A DNA stretch of 64,000 bases from NCBI RefSeq assembly GCF_004765605.1, contig NZ_SRLC01000003.1:124001-188000 (forward strand). The letters are read 5' to 3'. The position numbers were made by a program, and so were the translations under genes. Below, piece after piece: positions 1-7,934 of the stretch. The notes beneath the pieces were generated by a model that saw only the letters and a program-made list of their open reading frames with translations, had not been told where the DNA came from and searched no databases. The DNA comes from Hymenobacter aquaticus. GTDB lineage: Bacteria; Bacteroidota; Bacteroidia; Cytophagales; Hymenobacteraceae. Numbering within the stretch: the stretch's first letter is position 1; each line of letters starts with the position of its first letter.

Positions 1-9
1 TCGAAAAAC

Positions 10-756
10 TTACGAAACGGTTAGCTGCTCACTGGTTTTGCCAAAGCGCCGCTCACGGCGCTGGTAGGCTTGGATGGCATCGTAGAAATGCTCGCGCCGG
101 TAGTCTGGCCACAGTATTTCCGTAATATACAGCTCGGTGTAGGCCAACTGCCACAGCAGAAAGTTGCTGATGCGCTGCTCGCCACTGGTCCTGATCAGGA
201 GCTCGGGGTCGGGCATGCCGGCGGTGGTCAGGTAGCCGGCCAGGGTACTTTCGGTTAGTTCTTCGGCCCGCAGCTTACCGGCGGCCACGTCAGCCGCCAG
301 GCGCCGGGCCGCCTGCGTCAGGTCCCACCGGCCGCTGTAGCTCAGGGCCAGCACCAGCGTCATGCGGTTGCCGTCTTTGGTCAGCTCCATAGCTTCACGC
401 AGCTCCCGCTGGCACGATTCGGGCAGCTGCTCAATCTGGCCAATGGCCTCCAGGCGGATACTGTTCTTGAGCAGCGTAGGCGTTTCCTGCCGGATGGTGT
501 GCACCAGCAGCTGCATCAGGGCCATTACCTCGTGCTTGGGGCGGCCCCAGTTTTCCGTCGAAAAGGCGTAGAGCGTCAGATACTGCACGCCCAGCTCGGC
601 GGCGCCTTCCACCGTATCCCGAACCGCCGTAATGGCGCTTTGGTGCCCGAAGATGCGCAGGCCGCCTTTCTGTTTTGCCCAACGGCCATTGCCATCCATA
701 ATGACGGCAACGTGGGCAGGTATATTCTGAGTGTCTAGTTCGGACCGGGCGGCCAT
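10..756 (-). CDS. uppS: Isoprenyl (undecaprenyl) diphosphate synthase
   Basis: This cytoplasmic cis-prenyltransferase condenses isopentenyl diphosphate onto farnesyl diphosphate to make the C55 lipid carrier for peptidoglycan and surface polysaccharides. The 248-residue length is normal. The family signature MDGNGRWA lies at residues 20-27 with catalytic Asp21. LYAFSTENW is near residue 62, and the C-terminal RTSGEQRISNFLLWQ block binds the homoallylic substrate. The usual GHxxG motif reads GHQSA, a small deviation. It is the last gene seen of a minus-strand envelope cluster (CBS, barrel, nadK, DUF6089, DUF6089). In related genomes bamA and ompH-like genes follow, which would lie beyond position 1. 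Confidence 0.95.
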   Translation of the reverse strand: MAARSELDTQNIPAHVAVIMDGNGRWAKQKGGLRIFGHQSAITAVRDTVEGAAELGVQYLTLYAFSTENWGRPKHEVMALMQLLVHTIRQETPTLLKNSIRLEAIGQIEQLPESCQRELREAMELTKDGNRMTLVLALSYSGRWDLTQAARRLAADVAAGKLRAEELTESTLAGYLTTAGMPDPELLIRTSGEQRISNFLLWQLAYTELYITEILWPDYRREHFYDAIQAYQRRERRFGKTSEQLTVS

Positions 757-825
757 CAGTACTTTTTGCGTAAAGAGGCTGCAAGTTACGCAAATGGTTG
801 CATTAAGCCCGGCCCCCTCCCACTT

Positions 826-1578
826 CTAGCGCAGCAGCTTAGGATTGGCCTTATAGGAGTCGGGACAACTGATTTTATAAAAAGTATAGGAAATGCTCAG
901 GCCGTTGTAGAAATACCAGTCCTGGTCGTGGGTATTCACCAGCAACGGGGTTTCGGTGCCCAGTTGGTCCAGCTCGTCGGTGAAGGCTTTGCGGGCTCCT
1001 ACCTCCAGGCCCAGGTTCCAGCGCGGCGACAACGCCAGCTTCATGCCAATACCGGCCGGAATGGCAATGCCCAAGGTGCTGCCGCTCTGCTCCGCTGCGG
1101 CGAGGCCCCCGGCGGTGCTGATGGTACGGGTACGGGCCAGAAACCCGGCTACGCCCACAAACACGTAGGGCGTGAAGTGTACTTTCTCCTTGCGGTTGCG
1201 GTAGTCAAAGAAGTTATACTCGACGGCGCCGGCGGCTTCCAGGATATTGCCTTTCACGTTGGCCTGCCGGTGAGCGTGCAGCGGGGCCGTATTGCCGTTC
1301 ACGCCCGGCACATTCGCATCGTCGGCCCGCACGAGTCCCCACAGGAAGCTGCCGCGCAGCGTAATGGGAGCCGACATATCTTTGCGGTAAAAAATCGTGG
1401 CGGCAGGGCGGTTGTTGGCAAACCGATACGCTGGCGCTATTTCTCCTTTGTATACCATTCCTCCCACGCCAATGCCCAGCTCACTGGTATTCTGGGCGGC
1501 AGCGGAGAAAGCAAAAAAAACACTCCCTGCTTGCACCAGGCAAACAAGGAGTGTTTTGAAGGGATTCGAATGCGTCAT
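826..1578 (-). CDS. Outer-membrane beta-barrel protein, DUF6089-like
   Basis: A 250-residue secreted protein with a signal peptide ending about residue 29 (SAAAQ). Alternating hydrophobic strands (YVFVGVAGF, GIGMKLAL, YFYNGLSISY) are typical of a small outer-membrane barrel. It resembles its neighbour at 1620-2522 in length, in the PYVFVGVA and GLEVGARKAFTDELD segments and in the final tyrosine-rich strand, so the two look like tandem paralogues of the DUF6089 family. The function of that family is not established; its constant place beside nadK, uppS and bamA suggests a role in envelope biogenesis. Oddly, a terminator-like hairpin lies within the signal-peptide codons and a second hairpin ends two bases before the start codon. 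Confidence 0.8.
   Translation of the reverse strand: MTHSNPFKTLLVCLVQAGSVFFAFSAAAQNTSELGIGVGGMVYKGEIAPAYRFANNRPAATIFYRKDMSAPITLRGSFLWGLVRADDANVPGVNGNTAPLHAHRQANVKGNILEAAGAVEYNFFDYRNRKEKVHFTPYVFVGVAGFLARTRTISTAGGLAAAEQSGSTLGIAIPAGIGMKLALSPRWNLGLEVGARKAFTDELDQLGTETPLLVNTHDQDWYFYNGLSISYTFYKISCPDSYKANPKLLR
1513..1557 (-). terminator. Terminator-like hairpin inside signal-peptide codons
   Basis: Read on the minus strand, AAAACACTCC and TGTTTGC pair with GCAAGCA and GGAGTG across a five-base loop (arms 1540-1557 and 1517-1534). Eight T residues (1513-1520) follow. This has the form of an intrinsic terminator, yet it lies about 20-65 bases inside the coding sequence that starts at 1578. It could attenuate that gene or could simply be the terminator of the upstream gene overlapped by the coding sequence. 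Confidence 0.55.
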
Positions 1579-1580
1579 TA

Positions 1581-1612
1581 GACTGGCTGTAAGTGAAACT
1601 TGACAGCCAGTC
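1581..1612 (-). promoter_or_regulatory. Hairpin immediately before a start codon
   Basis: A perfect 10-bp stem (GACTGGCTGT at 1581-1590, ACAGCCAGTC at 1603-1612) with a 12-base loop fills most of the 41-base gap between the two DUF6089-type genes. It ends two bases upstream of the ATG at 1578, so in the mRNA it would sit over the translation start region. Confidence 0.5.
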
Positions 1613-1619
1613 CAGCTGG

Positions 1620-2522
1620 CTATCGGAATTTGGGGCTTTTAACGCGGGGAGCGAGAATGTAGTTTACATTGAGACCCGTAACGATGTACCAGTCCTTCTC
1701 ATTGCCCTTGCCGCGCATTTCGCCGGGAACGTTGAAGTTGATGAACGTGCCGTCATCAGTGCGGGTGATGCCACGACCGAAGTAGCGGGCTTCGGCGCTG
1801 CCCAGTTTGGCTTGGTCGATGTATACACCGCTCACGTCGTCCAGGTAGTCGGTGAACGTCTTGCGCCAGCCGATTTCCAGGCCAATATCAAAGCTTTTGT
1901 TGAGTTTGTAACGAACACCACCACCGAAAGGGATAGAAATGTTGGTCAGGGCGTAGTCAACGCCTTCCGTGCGCAGGGGCTGCAGGTTCACGATTGCGCC
2001 CTGCGTTACACCTGTACCGGCAATATCGCCACCGCGCACCTCGCCGCGTGGATTGTGATGAAAAACAGCCACCCCAGCAAACACATAGGGCACAAAGTCG
2101 GGCCGTTTGATGTAGTTGTTGCGGTTCGCAATCAGGTCGAAAATACCCACTGCCGACACTTCAAAGATGTTGTTACGAAAATTCATGTTCCGGTGATAGC
2201 GGAAACGAGCATCCGGATCCGTCTTGTCAGCGGCTTTCTCGTCGTCACCGGTGATCTGGCCATATGCCAGGGCCACGCGAGCCGAGATACGGGGAGCGAA
2301 GCGGTGCGTGATATTGACGCCGATGTTGGGACGCGTGGCGGCGAAGCGCAGGCTCGGAATGCTGGCTTTCGGCACGATGTCGCCAAAGTAGTTCATGGCA
2401 TTCAGGCTCACGCCCACGGAGTTGTACTGCTTCCGCTTACTGAACTGTTGCGCATTTGCCTCTGAGGCAACTAGTGAAACCACTAGCAGCAGAGCCAAAA
2501 TGTGGGTGAAGAATTGCTTCAT
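1620..2522 (-). CDS. DUF6089 family outer-membrane barrel protein
   Basis: A 300-residue protein with a signal peptide (cleavage after about residue 24, EANA) and a predicted beta-barrel body. Visible family features include the N-terminal SVGVSLNAMNYFGDI, the central PYVFAGVAVFHHNP and GLEIGWRKTFTDYLDDVSGVY. The last strand, VNYILAPR, would insert in the outer membrane. The biochemical role is unknown. It is conserved next to nadK and uppS in Bacteroidota, so involvement in envelope assembly is an inference from context. A TACTTTTG -7 box 74 bases upstream suggests its own promoter. The gene at 826-1578 appears to be a shorter paralogue. Confidence 0.88.
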   Translation of the reverse strand: MKQFFTHILALLLVVSLVASEANAQQFSKRKQYNSVGVSLNAMNYFGDIVPKASIPSLRFAATRPNIGVNITHRFAPRISARVALAYGQITGDDEKAADKTDPDARFRYHRNMNFRNNIFEVSAVGIFDLIANRNNYIKRPDFVPYVFAGVAVFHHNPRGEVRGGDIAGTGVTQGAIVNLQPLRTEGVDYALTNISIPFGGGVRYKLNKSFDIGLEIGWRKTFTDYLDDVSGVYIDQAKLGSAEARYFGRGITRTDDGTFINFNVPGEMRGKGNEKDWYIVTGLNVNYILAPRVKSPKFR

Positions 2523-2595
2523 ATTGAGCGAGATTAGAGATATGCGAAGGTGAAGAGCATCGTGAAACCAGTACGGGCACGAGTTCAGTTAGTGA

Positions 2596-2603
2596 CAAAA
2601 GTA
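2596..2603 (-). promoter_or_regulatory. -7 box TACTTTTG of the DUF6089 gene
   Basis: Reading the minus strand gives TACTTTTG, an exact match to the Bacteroidota TAnnTTTG consensus, 74 bases upstream of the ATG at 2522. Confidence 0.5.
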
Positions 2604-2650
2604 GAAGTTGCCGGGAACTTAAAAAAGAAATACTAGAAAAAGTCAATGTA

Positions 2651-3544
2651 TTAGAGCGAGATACCCACCGGATTACGCTTGTCGAGCCCCCAATTCAACT
2701 TACTGCGTAACGTAGTCAGAAAGTTAACGTGGTTGAGCTTGACGAGACGCACCGCAAAATTCTCGCGGCGGACGGCAATCTGAATACCCGCGTCGACGGT
2801 GACGGAGCGCGAATCGAGCGACAACAGGAAGTTGTTACTGCGGCCTTCAATCTCGAAGGATATCACGCTCCGGTCGGAGACGATGAGCGGGCGAACATTC
2901 AGATTGTGCGGACATACGGGAGCAATGATAAAATTGTTGGTTTGTGGCAACATTACTGGTCCGCCGCAGCTGAGCGAATAGCCCGTGGAACCCGTGGGCG
3001 TAGCCACAATCAGCCCGTCGGCCCAGTACGAATTGAGGTACTCGCCGTCGATATACGTGTGCACGACAATCATGGAGGACGTGTCGCGCTTGAGAATAGA
3101 AAATTCGTTGAGCCCGAAGTTGATGCCCTCAAATACCTCCGGATCAGTATCGACGCGAATCAGGCTGCGCTCTTCGAGCACAAAATGGCCTTTAAACAGG
3201 GCATCAATGGCCTGAGAGATTTTCTCGACGGTGACCGTGGCCAGAAAGCCCAGGCGGCCGGTGTTGATGCCCAGAATGGGAATCTGCAGGGCCCCGACGT
3301 AGGTGACCGTGTCGAGCAGCGTGCCGTCGCCGCCGATGCTGAAGACAAACTGCACGCCGCGCAGCGAGTCGCCGCGCCGGAAGGTGCCGATACCGTCGGG
3401 CAAGGTCAGGCGGTTGTCGAGGTAGGTCCGAAACGACTCGACAATGATAACCTCGGTTTGGCGCGCCACGAGGTCGTCGAGGAGGGCCTGCAGAAACGGG
3501 ACCGTTTCTTCATCGAAGGGTTTGCCGAGAATTGCGATTTTCAT
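2651..3544 (-). CDS. nadK: NAD kinase
   Basis: This cytoplasmic enzyme phosphorylates NAD to NADP and so sets the supply of NADPH. The 297-residue protein has the diagnostic GGDGT motif (about residue 72) with its catalytic Asp. Further family motifs are GINTGRLGFLA, the NE pair in GLNEFSIL, and the glycine-rich WADGLIVATPTGSTGYSLS block that binds the substrates. The C-terminal SLDSRS segment is also usual. It lies 107 bases upstream of the DUF6089 gene and 32 bases downstream of the BamA/TamA-like gene, all on the minus strand, consistent with an operon. Confidence 0.96.
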   Translation of the reverse strand: MKIAILGKPFDEETVPFLQALLDDLVARQTEVIIVESFRTYLDNRLTLPDGIGTFRRGDSLRGVQFVFSIGGDGTLLDTVTYVGALQIPILGINTGRLGFLATVTVEKISQAIDALFKGHFVLEERSLIRVDTDPEVFEGINFGLNEFSILKRDTSSMIVVHTYIDGEYLNSYWADGLIVATPTGSTGYSLSCGGPVMLPQTNNFIIAPVCPHNLNVRPLIVSDRSVISFEIEGRSNNFLLSLDSRSVTVDAGIQIAVRRENFAVRLVKLNHVNFLTTLRSKLNWGLDKRNPVGISL

Positions 3545-3576
3545 AGCAGAAAGGTAGCCGGAAGAGACGGGCCGGA

Positions 3577-5019
3577 TCAGATGGGAAATTCGGTGCGCAG
3601 AAAAAACCCGCCCTGCCCCAGGGCATTGCGGGTGTACTCGAGGGTAAAAACCCGGTCGTAATACGTGACCAGGTGCAAACCGATGCCAGCGGCGGCCTGC
3701 ACCCGGTTGGGCAGCCGGCTGCCCCGCTCGGCTCCGCGGCTGGCCACGTAGCCGGCATCGGCAAAGGTATTTAAATATAGAACCAGCGGAATACTATTGA
3801 TTTTGGGGTTGCTGATTCCCTTCAGCCGGATGCGCCCGGCATCGAACAGGCGGTAGGAAACGCCCTGCTGCACAAGTCCATAGTGGCGCCCATCGACGAC
3901 GTAGGGGTCGTAGCCGCGCACGAGGTCGGCGTAACCTAGGGCCCGGTTGTCGGCGTAGGCCAGGCGGCTCCCGACGCGCACCTGGGCCTGCACCCCGGCG
4001 CTATAGTAGAAGCCGCGGCCCAGGTCGAGGTACTTGGCGGCCTGCCCCCGAAACGTGGTAATGGGCGGCGCGGCATTCGTAAAAAACCGCTGCACCACGC
4101 CCACTTGCAGGTAGTGGCCCGTGAGCGGGTAGGCAAACGTATTGCGGTGGTTGAAGATAGAAGTCAGGGCCATGTCGACGTAGGTACGGCGGGCGGCCCC
4201 GAGAAAGTAGTCGGGGTTGCGGCGCAGCACCGAGTCGGAAATAGCCTCGCGGTGCAACGACACGTCGAGCAGGGTGCGGCGCTGCACGGTGTAGCGCCAG
4301 CGCAAGCCCGCCGTGACGTACTGCCGCTCGATGGGAAAGCCAGAATCGTCGCGGAAGTTGACGAGCTTATCCTCCACGGTGGCGTAATCGAGGGAACGGC
4401 TACGGAAGTAGGAAGCGCCGATGCCGAAGCCCAGGCGGCGGAGCTTGCCGTAGCCGGGCGTGTCGTAGAACAGCTCGTATTTGCGGTTGAAGCCCAGCTG
4501 CAGGTTGCCCCGCACTTCCTCGTTGCGGCCCCGGAAGTTTTTGCGCTCCAGGTGCAGGCCGTAATCGACGCGCCGCCACCGGTCGGGCCGGTCGAGCCAG
4601 GAGCGGAAGTTACGGTCGGCCAACGACAGGATGGGAATGGGAAACGTGTACCAGCGCTCCTGCACGCTGAAGAGCACCGTTATTTCCCCGTTGCGGCACA
4701 CGGTCTGGGTGAGCACGCCGTGAAACAGCTGCAGGTTGAAGAGGCGCAGGCGGTTGGCTTCGAGGCGGCGGGCCAGGTGAGCGGCCGAAAGCGTGTCGCC
4801 CTCCCGAAAATCCAGCTCGGCCCGCAGAATCCGCTCCTTGGTGACTTCGTTGCCCACAAACAAAATGGAGGCCACATGCAGCACCGCGTACTCGGGACAC
4901 CGGGCGCGCACCAGACTATCCAGTGGCGAGCGGCGCACTGAGTCGGGCGGGGCCGTGGGGGCCGATACCGGCGCCGTGGGCAGCCAGCCTAGCAGCAGGA
5001 CGAGCAGATAGGCAAGCAC
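3577..5019 (-). CDS. BamA/TamA family outer-membrane protein
   Basis: A 480-residue protein starting at GTG with an N-terminal hydrophobic export segment. A POTRA-like domain follows (VASILFVGNEVTKERILRAE and LRLFNLQLFHGVLTQ, residues about 48-125), and then a D15-type barrel. Barrel signatures include GLQLGFNRKY-like strands, RGYDPYVVDGRHYG and the C-terminal GFFLRTEFPI ending in a hydrophobic strand. With one POTRA-like repeat it is shorter than BamA (several POTRA, about 800 residues), so it is more likely a TamA- or accessory-type protein. A canonical bamA would be expected downstream of uppS. The next gene on the strand is nadK. Confidence 0.85.
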   Translation of the reverse strand: MLAYLLVLLLGWLPTAPVSAPTAPPDSVRRSPLDSLVRARCPEYAVLHVASILFVGNEVTKERILRAELDFREGDTLSAAHLARRLEANRLRLFNLQLFHGVLTQTVCRNGEITVLFSVQERWYTFPIPILSLADRNFRSWLDRPDRWRRVDYGLHLERKNFRGRNEEVRGNLQLGFNRKYELFYDTPGYGKLRRLGFGIGASYFRSRSLDYATVEDKLVNFRDDSGFPIERQYVTAGLRWRYTVQRRTLLDVSLHREAISDSVLRRNPDYFLGAARRTYVDMALTSIFNHRNTFAYPLTGHYLQVGVVQRFFTNAAPPITTFRGQAAKYLDLGRGFYYSAGVQAQVRVGSRLAYADNRALGYADLVRGYDPYVVDGRHYGLVQQGVSYRLFDAGRIRLKGISNPKINSIPLVLYLNTFADAGYVASRGAERGSRLPNRVQAAAGIGLHLVTYYDRVFTLEYTRNALGQGGFFLRTEFPI

Positions 5020-5033
5020 TTACGGGCGCGGCG

Positions 5034-5711
5034 TTATAAGCTCAGGTACTTGAGCAGCCCATCCAGGCGTTCCTGCTCGTTCTCCCCTACTTCGCCGGCC
5101 CCGCTGAACTGGGCCGTGATGAGGTAGCCAAACCGCTCGAGCGTAGCCGTAATACGGGCCATGTTGGGAGTATTGAGCTTCAGCGTCAGCCGGATTTTGT
5201 AGGGGTCGTGCTCATCCTGGGCCACGTGGGCACTGAGCACCTTGGCGTTGTTTTCCTCGACGTAGCGGCTGATCTGGGTGAGCGAGTAGTCCCGCTCGTC
5301 CATCGAAAGCACCAGAATGCCGCCCTGGCCGGCCGCAATGGGCAGCTGCCCGAAAGCTGCCAGCGTGTCGCCCACCGTCACGACGCCCAAGTATTCCTGC
5401 TTGTCGTCGAGCACGGGCACGAGCTGCACCTTGTTCTGAATGGCCAGCTCCATGATACTGTAGAAATGCTGGTCGCGCTGCACGTGCACGTCGGCGAAGC
5501 CGAAGGCCACGCTGGTCAGCGGCTCATCGGGCTGGTCGTGGTCGAGCAGGTCGGCTTCGGTAATCAGGCCCCGATACAGGCGGTTGTCGAGCACGGGCAG
5601 CTGGCCAACGTGGAATTCCTCCAGCCACTTGGCTGCCTTCCCGGCCGAATCCGACACCTTCAGGGGCGGAATCATTTGGTTGAGCAAGTCTTCAGCAATC
5701 ATCGAATGCAT
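5034..5711 (-). CDS. CBS domain protein with C-terminal ACT-like region
   Basis: A 225-residue cytoplasmic protein with two CBS motifs (residues about 10-60 and 72-125; VLDNRLYRGLITEADLLDHD and VLDDKQEYLGVVTVGDTLA). These normally bind adenine nucleotides. The remaining third (GGILVLSMDERDYSLTQISR onward) has the pattern of an ACT or similar ligand-binding fold. Related proteins are conserved upstream of nadK in Bacteroidota; the ligand and partner are not known. The start may instead be the Met at 5702, three residues further in. It lies 14 bases from the BamA/TamA-like gene, so probably heads the operon. Confidence 0.85.
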   Translation of the reverse strand: MHSMIAEDLLNQMIPPLKVSDSAGKAAKWLEEFHVGQLPVLDNRLYRGLITEADLLDHDQPDEPLTSVAFGFADVHVQRDQHFYSIMELAIQNKVQLVPVLDDKQEYLGVVTVGDTLAAFGQLPIAAGQGGILVLSMDERDYSLTQISRYVEENNAKVLSAHVAQDEHDPYKIRLTLKLNTPNMARITATLERFGYLITAQFSGAGEVGENEQERLDGLLKYLSL

Positions 5712-5787
5712 GGGTGGAAAGAACTGAGAGCCAGAAATAAACTAGTGAGGGCGGGGCGACCAATAAGCGGTGGCGGGGCTGATTTGT

Positions 5788-6576
5788 TTAGACTGTGGGG
5801 GTAAGGGCGGGTTTCGGGGCCGTGCGGCGTAGAAACTGCCGCAGCAGGCGGTTAAAATCCTGGGGGCGCTCCATCATGGGCACGTGGCAGCAGTGGTCGA
5901 GGAAGTGCAGCTCGGCGTTGGGCAGCAGCCGCTCAAACTCGTGGGCTACCACGGGCGGCGTAATCGTGTCGTTCAGGCCCCAGACCAGCAGCGTGGGCAC
6001 CGTAATCTTGGTCAGCTCCTTGCCCAGGTTGTGGCGCTGGGCCGAGCGGGCAATGCTGATGATGCGCAGCACCTTGGTGTTGGAGTTGGTGACGTTGAAT
6101 ACCTCATCTACCAGATCCTTGGTGGCAATGCTGGGGTCGTAGAAGGTGTAGGCCACGCGCTCCTGCACGAAATCGTAGTTGCCGCGCTTGGGGAACGAGC
6201 CGCCCATCGAGTCTTCGAACAGGCCGCTGCTGCCGGTCAGCACGAGGCGCTGCACCATGCGGGGGTTGCGCAGGGCATATACCAGGGCAATGTGGCCGCC
6301 CAGGGAGTTGCCCAGCACCGTCAGGGGCTGGTCGAGGTGCATTTCGCGCAGGAAATCCTCCACGTAGTTGACCAGGCCCGGCACGCCGGCCTGGGTCAGG
6401 GGCATGTCGTAGATGGGCAGCAGCGGAATAATTACCCGGTGGTCGGTGCTGAACTCCGAAATGACGTCCTGCCAGTTGCTGAGGGCGCCAAACAGGCCGT
6501 GCAGCAGCAGCAGCACCTGGCCGGAGCCGCCCTCCACGTATTGAAAACCGTTCTGTTCCTTAATCTGCAATTCCAT
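5788..6576 (-). CDS. Alpha/beta hydrolase
   Basis: A 262-residue cytoplasmic alpha/beta-hydrolase. It has the oxyanion segment LLHGLFGALSNW, the nucleophile elbow GNSLGG (Ser91), an acid in VWGLNDTITP and the catalytic His in HCCHVPMMERP. The substrate is unknown; sequence style suggests a small-molecule esterase or C-C hydrolase. An in-frame ATG 51 bases upstream (6627) exists, but it would lie well inside the amidotransferase gene and add a non-conserved leader. The ATG at 6576 gives a 17-base overlap and the typical N terminus. The overlap suggests cotranscription with the pabA-like gene. Confidence 0.85.
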   Translation of the reverse strand: MELQIKEQNGFQYVEGGSGQVLLLLHGLFGALSNWQDVISEFSTDHRVIIPLLPIYDMPLTQAGVPGLVNYVEDFLREMHLDQPLTVLGNSLGGHIALVYALRNPRMVQRLVLTGSSGLFEDSMGGSFPKRGNYDFVQERVAYTFYDPSIATKDLVDEVFNVTNSNTKVLRIISIARSAQRHNLGKELTKITVPTLLVWGLNDTITPPVVAHEFERLLPNAELHFLDHCCHVPMMERPQDFNRLLRQFLRRTAPKPALTPTV

Positions 6577-7198
6577 CTTCTCGGGGGATTTCGCGGCCGG
6601 CAAGGGCTGAATGACCATCCTTTGCAATGATACAACACTTGACCCAATTGCGGAGAAGGGCCAGCCCGTGGGCGGTGAGCAATGCTTCGGGATGAAACTG
6701 CACCCCGTACAGCGGGTACGTACGGTGCCGGAATACCATCAGTTCGTGCGCCGGGTCGGTGGTGTACGCCAGCGGCCGTAAGTCAGGGGGCAATAAGTTG
6801 ATAATCAGTGAATGGTAGCGCGTCACCCGAAACTGCCGGGGCAAGCCGGCAAACAGCGGGTCCGCTTCGGTCCAGGCCACTTCCGACACCTTGCCGTGCA
6901 TGGGCCGCGCGGCCCGGGTCAGGTGGGCGCCGAAAAACTCGCCCAGCGCCTGATGGCCCAGGCACACGCCCAGCATCGGTACCCGGTGGTGGTACTCGCG
7001 CACGACGTCCAGCAGGCAGCCGGCCCGCGCCGGCGTGCCCGGCCCCGGCGACAACACGATGGCGTCGAAGCGTAGCTGCCGGATAACTTCCAGCGGCACG
7101 TCGTTGCGCACCACTTCCACGCTGACGCCCAGCTGCTGGAAGTAATCCAGCAGGTTGAAGGTGAACGAGTCGAAGTTGTCGAGCAGCAGCAGGTGCAT
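6560..7198 (-). CDS. pabA: Aminodeoxychorismate/anthranilate synthase glutaminase subunit
   Basis: A 212-residue class I glutamine amidotransferase that releases ammonia from glutamine for a chorismate-using partner (PabB or TrpE). It begins with the hallmark LLLDNFDSFTFNL. The oxyanion SPGPGTP motif is at 50-56, and the catalytic triad is Cys79 (GVCLGHQ), His169 and Glu171 (GVQFHPEALL). The partner gene is not in the window. Since no trp genes surround it, it could serve folate synthesis, tryptophan synthesis or both, and the symbol is provisional. The chosen start at 7198 excludes a 26-residue low-quality leader. Confidence 0.88.
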   Translation of the reverse strand: MHLLLLDNFDSFTFNLLDYFQQLGVSVEVVRNDVPLEVIRQLRFDAIVLSPGPGTPARAGCLLDVVREYHHRVPMLGVCLGHQALGEFFGAHLTRAARPMHGKVSEVAWTEADPLFAGLPRQFRVTRYHSLIINLLPPDLRPLAYTTDPAHELMVFRHRTYPLYGVQFHPEALLTAHGLALLRNWVKCCIIAKDGHSALAGREIPREDGIAD

Positions 7199-7297
7199 AG
7201 CAGCGTATGGAGCCGATTTTCTCCGCCAAGGTTGCCTGCCCGCCCGGCAGCGGCCCCAGCAAGGCCGGGGTAGCAACCCGGGCCCGCCGGCAGTTGT

Positions 7298-7819
7298 TTA
7301 GAATACGCCCCGCAGCTGCTCGAGCAGCGTGGCCGCGAAGGGCATGATAAAGCCCACGATGTCGAGGGCAAAGGGGGTGGCCTGCTGCACCACGGGCAGC
7401 ACCTGGGAGTCGGCCACGACCTCGGGCGAAATCAGCTTGAGGCCCGCGAAGCCGATGCCGTGCAGCAGCAGGCTGATGCCCAGCACCCACTTCAGGGCCC
7501 CGGCCGCGCCGCCCAGCAGGTTGTCGAGCATACCCAGCGGGGTCAGGTGCACGGCCGTCTTGACGAAGCTGCCCGCCAGATGTACGCCCCAGGTAATAAG
7601 CACGAACACCAGCAGAAACGACACGATGGGCAGCAGCCCGAAAGCCTCGCCCACGTAGTTGCGCACCAGCGGAATGGCGTCGTTCAGCAACGCCAGTCCG
7701 CCCACGATGCCCAGCACGAAGGCCAGCAGCGAAGCCGCCTCCAGCACCAACCCGCGCCGGAAGCCCTTCACGGCCCCCACACCCAGCGGAAGCAGCAGCA
7801 GAATATCGAAGCCGGACAT
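7298..7819 (-). CDS. CvpA family membrane protein
   Basis: A 173-residue inner-membrane protein with four predicted transmembrane helices (GFDILLLLPLGVGAVKGFRR, LLAFVLGIVGGLALL, IVSFLLVFVLITWGVHLAG, LKWVLGISLLLHGI). The layout and the N-terminal DILLLLPLGVGAVKGFRRG pattern fit the colicin V production protein family. CvpA proteins are linked to envelope integrity and toxin sensitivity, but the molecular activity is unsettled. The gene lies 99 bases upstream of the pabA-like gene on the same strand. Its start codon abuts the inverted word array at 7822-7934. Confidence 0.85.
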   Translation of the reverse strand: MSGFDILLLLPLGVGAVKGFRRGLVLEAASLLAFVLGIVGGLALLNDAIPLVRNYVGEAFGLLPIVSFLLVFVLITWGVHLAGSFVKTAVHLTPLGMLDNLLGGAAGALKWVLGISLLLHGIGFAGLKLISPEVVADSQVLPVVQQATPFALDIVGFIMPFAATLLEQLRGVF

Positions 7820-7821
7820 GC

Positions 7822-7934
7822 GGTGAGGTGGTGATTTAGTGATTTAGTGAGTTTGACGTTCGGCTTGCGCAGACTCGCGCCATTCGCGCGGCCAGAACCA
7901 CACTCACTAAATCACTAAGTCGCTAAATCACTCC
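7822..7934. repeat. Inverted array of GATTTAGT words with central core
   Basis: The gap between yqeY and cvpA is filled by tandem GTGATTTA words (7830-7851) and their inverted counterpart (7902-7933, ACTCACTAAATCACTAAG and more). They flank a core containing GTTCGGCTTGCG and CGCGCCATTCGCGCGGCC. The arrays nearly touch the cvpA start codon and the yqeY stop codon. The core resembles the core of the array at 56305-56411. Confidence 0.8.
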
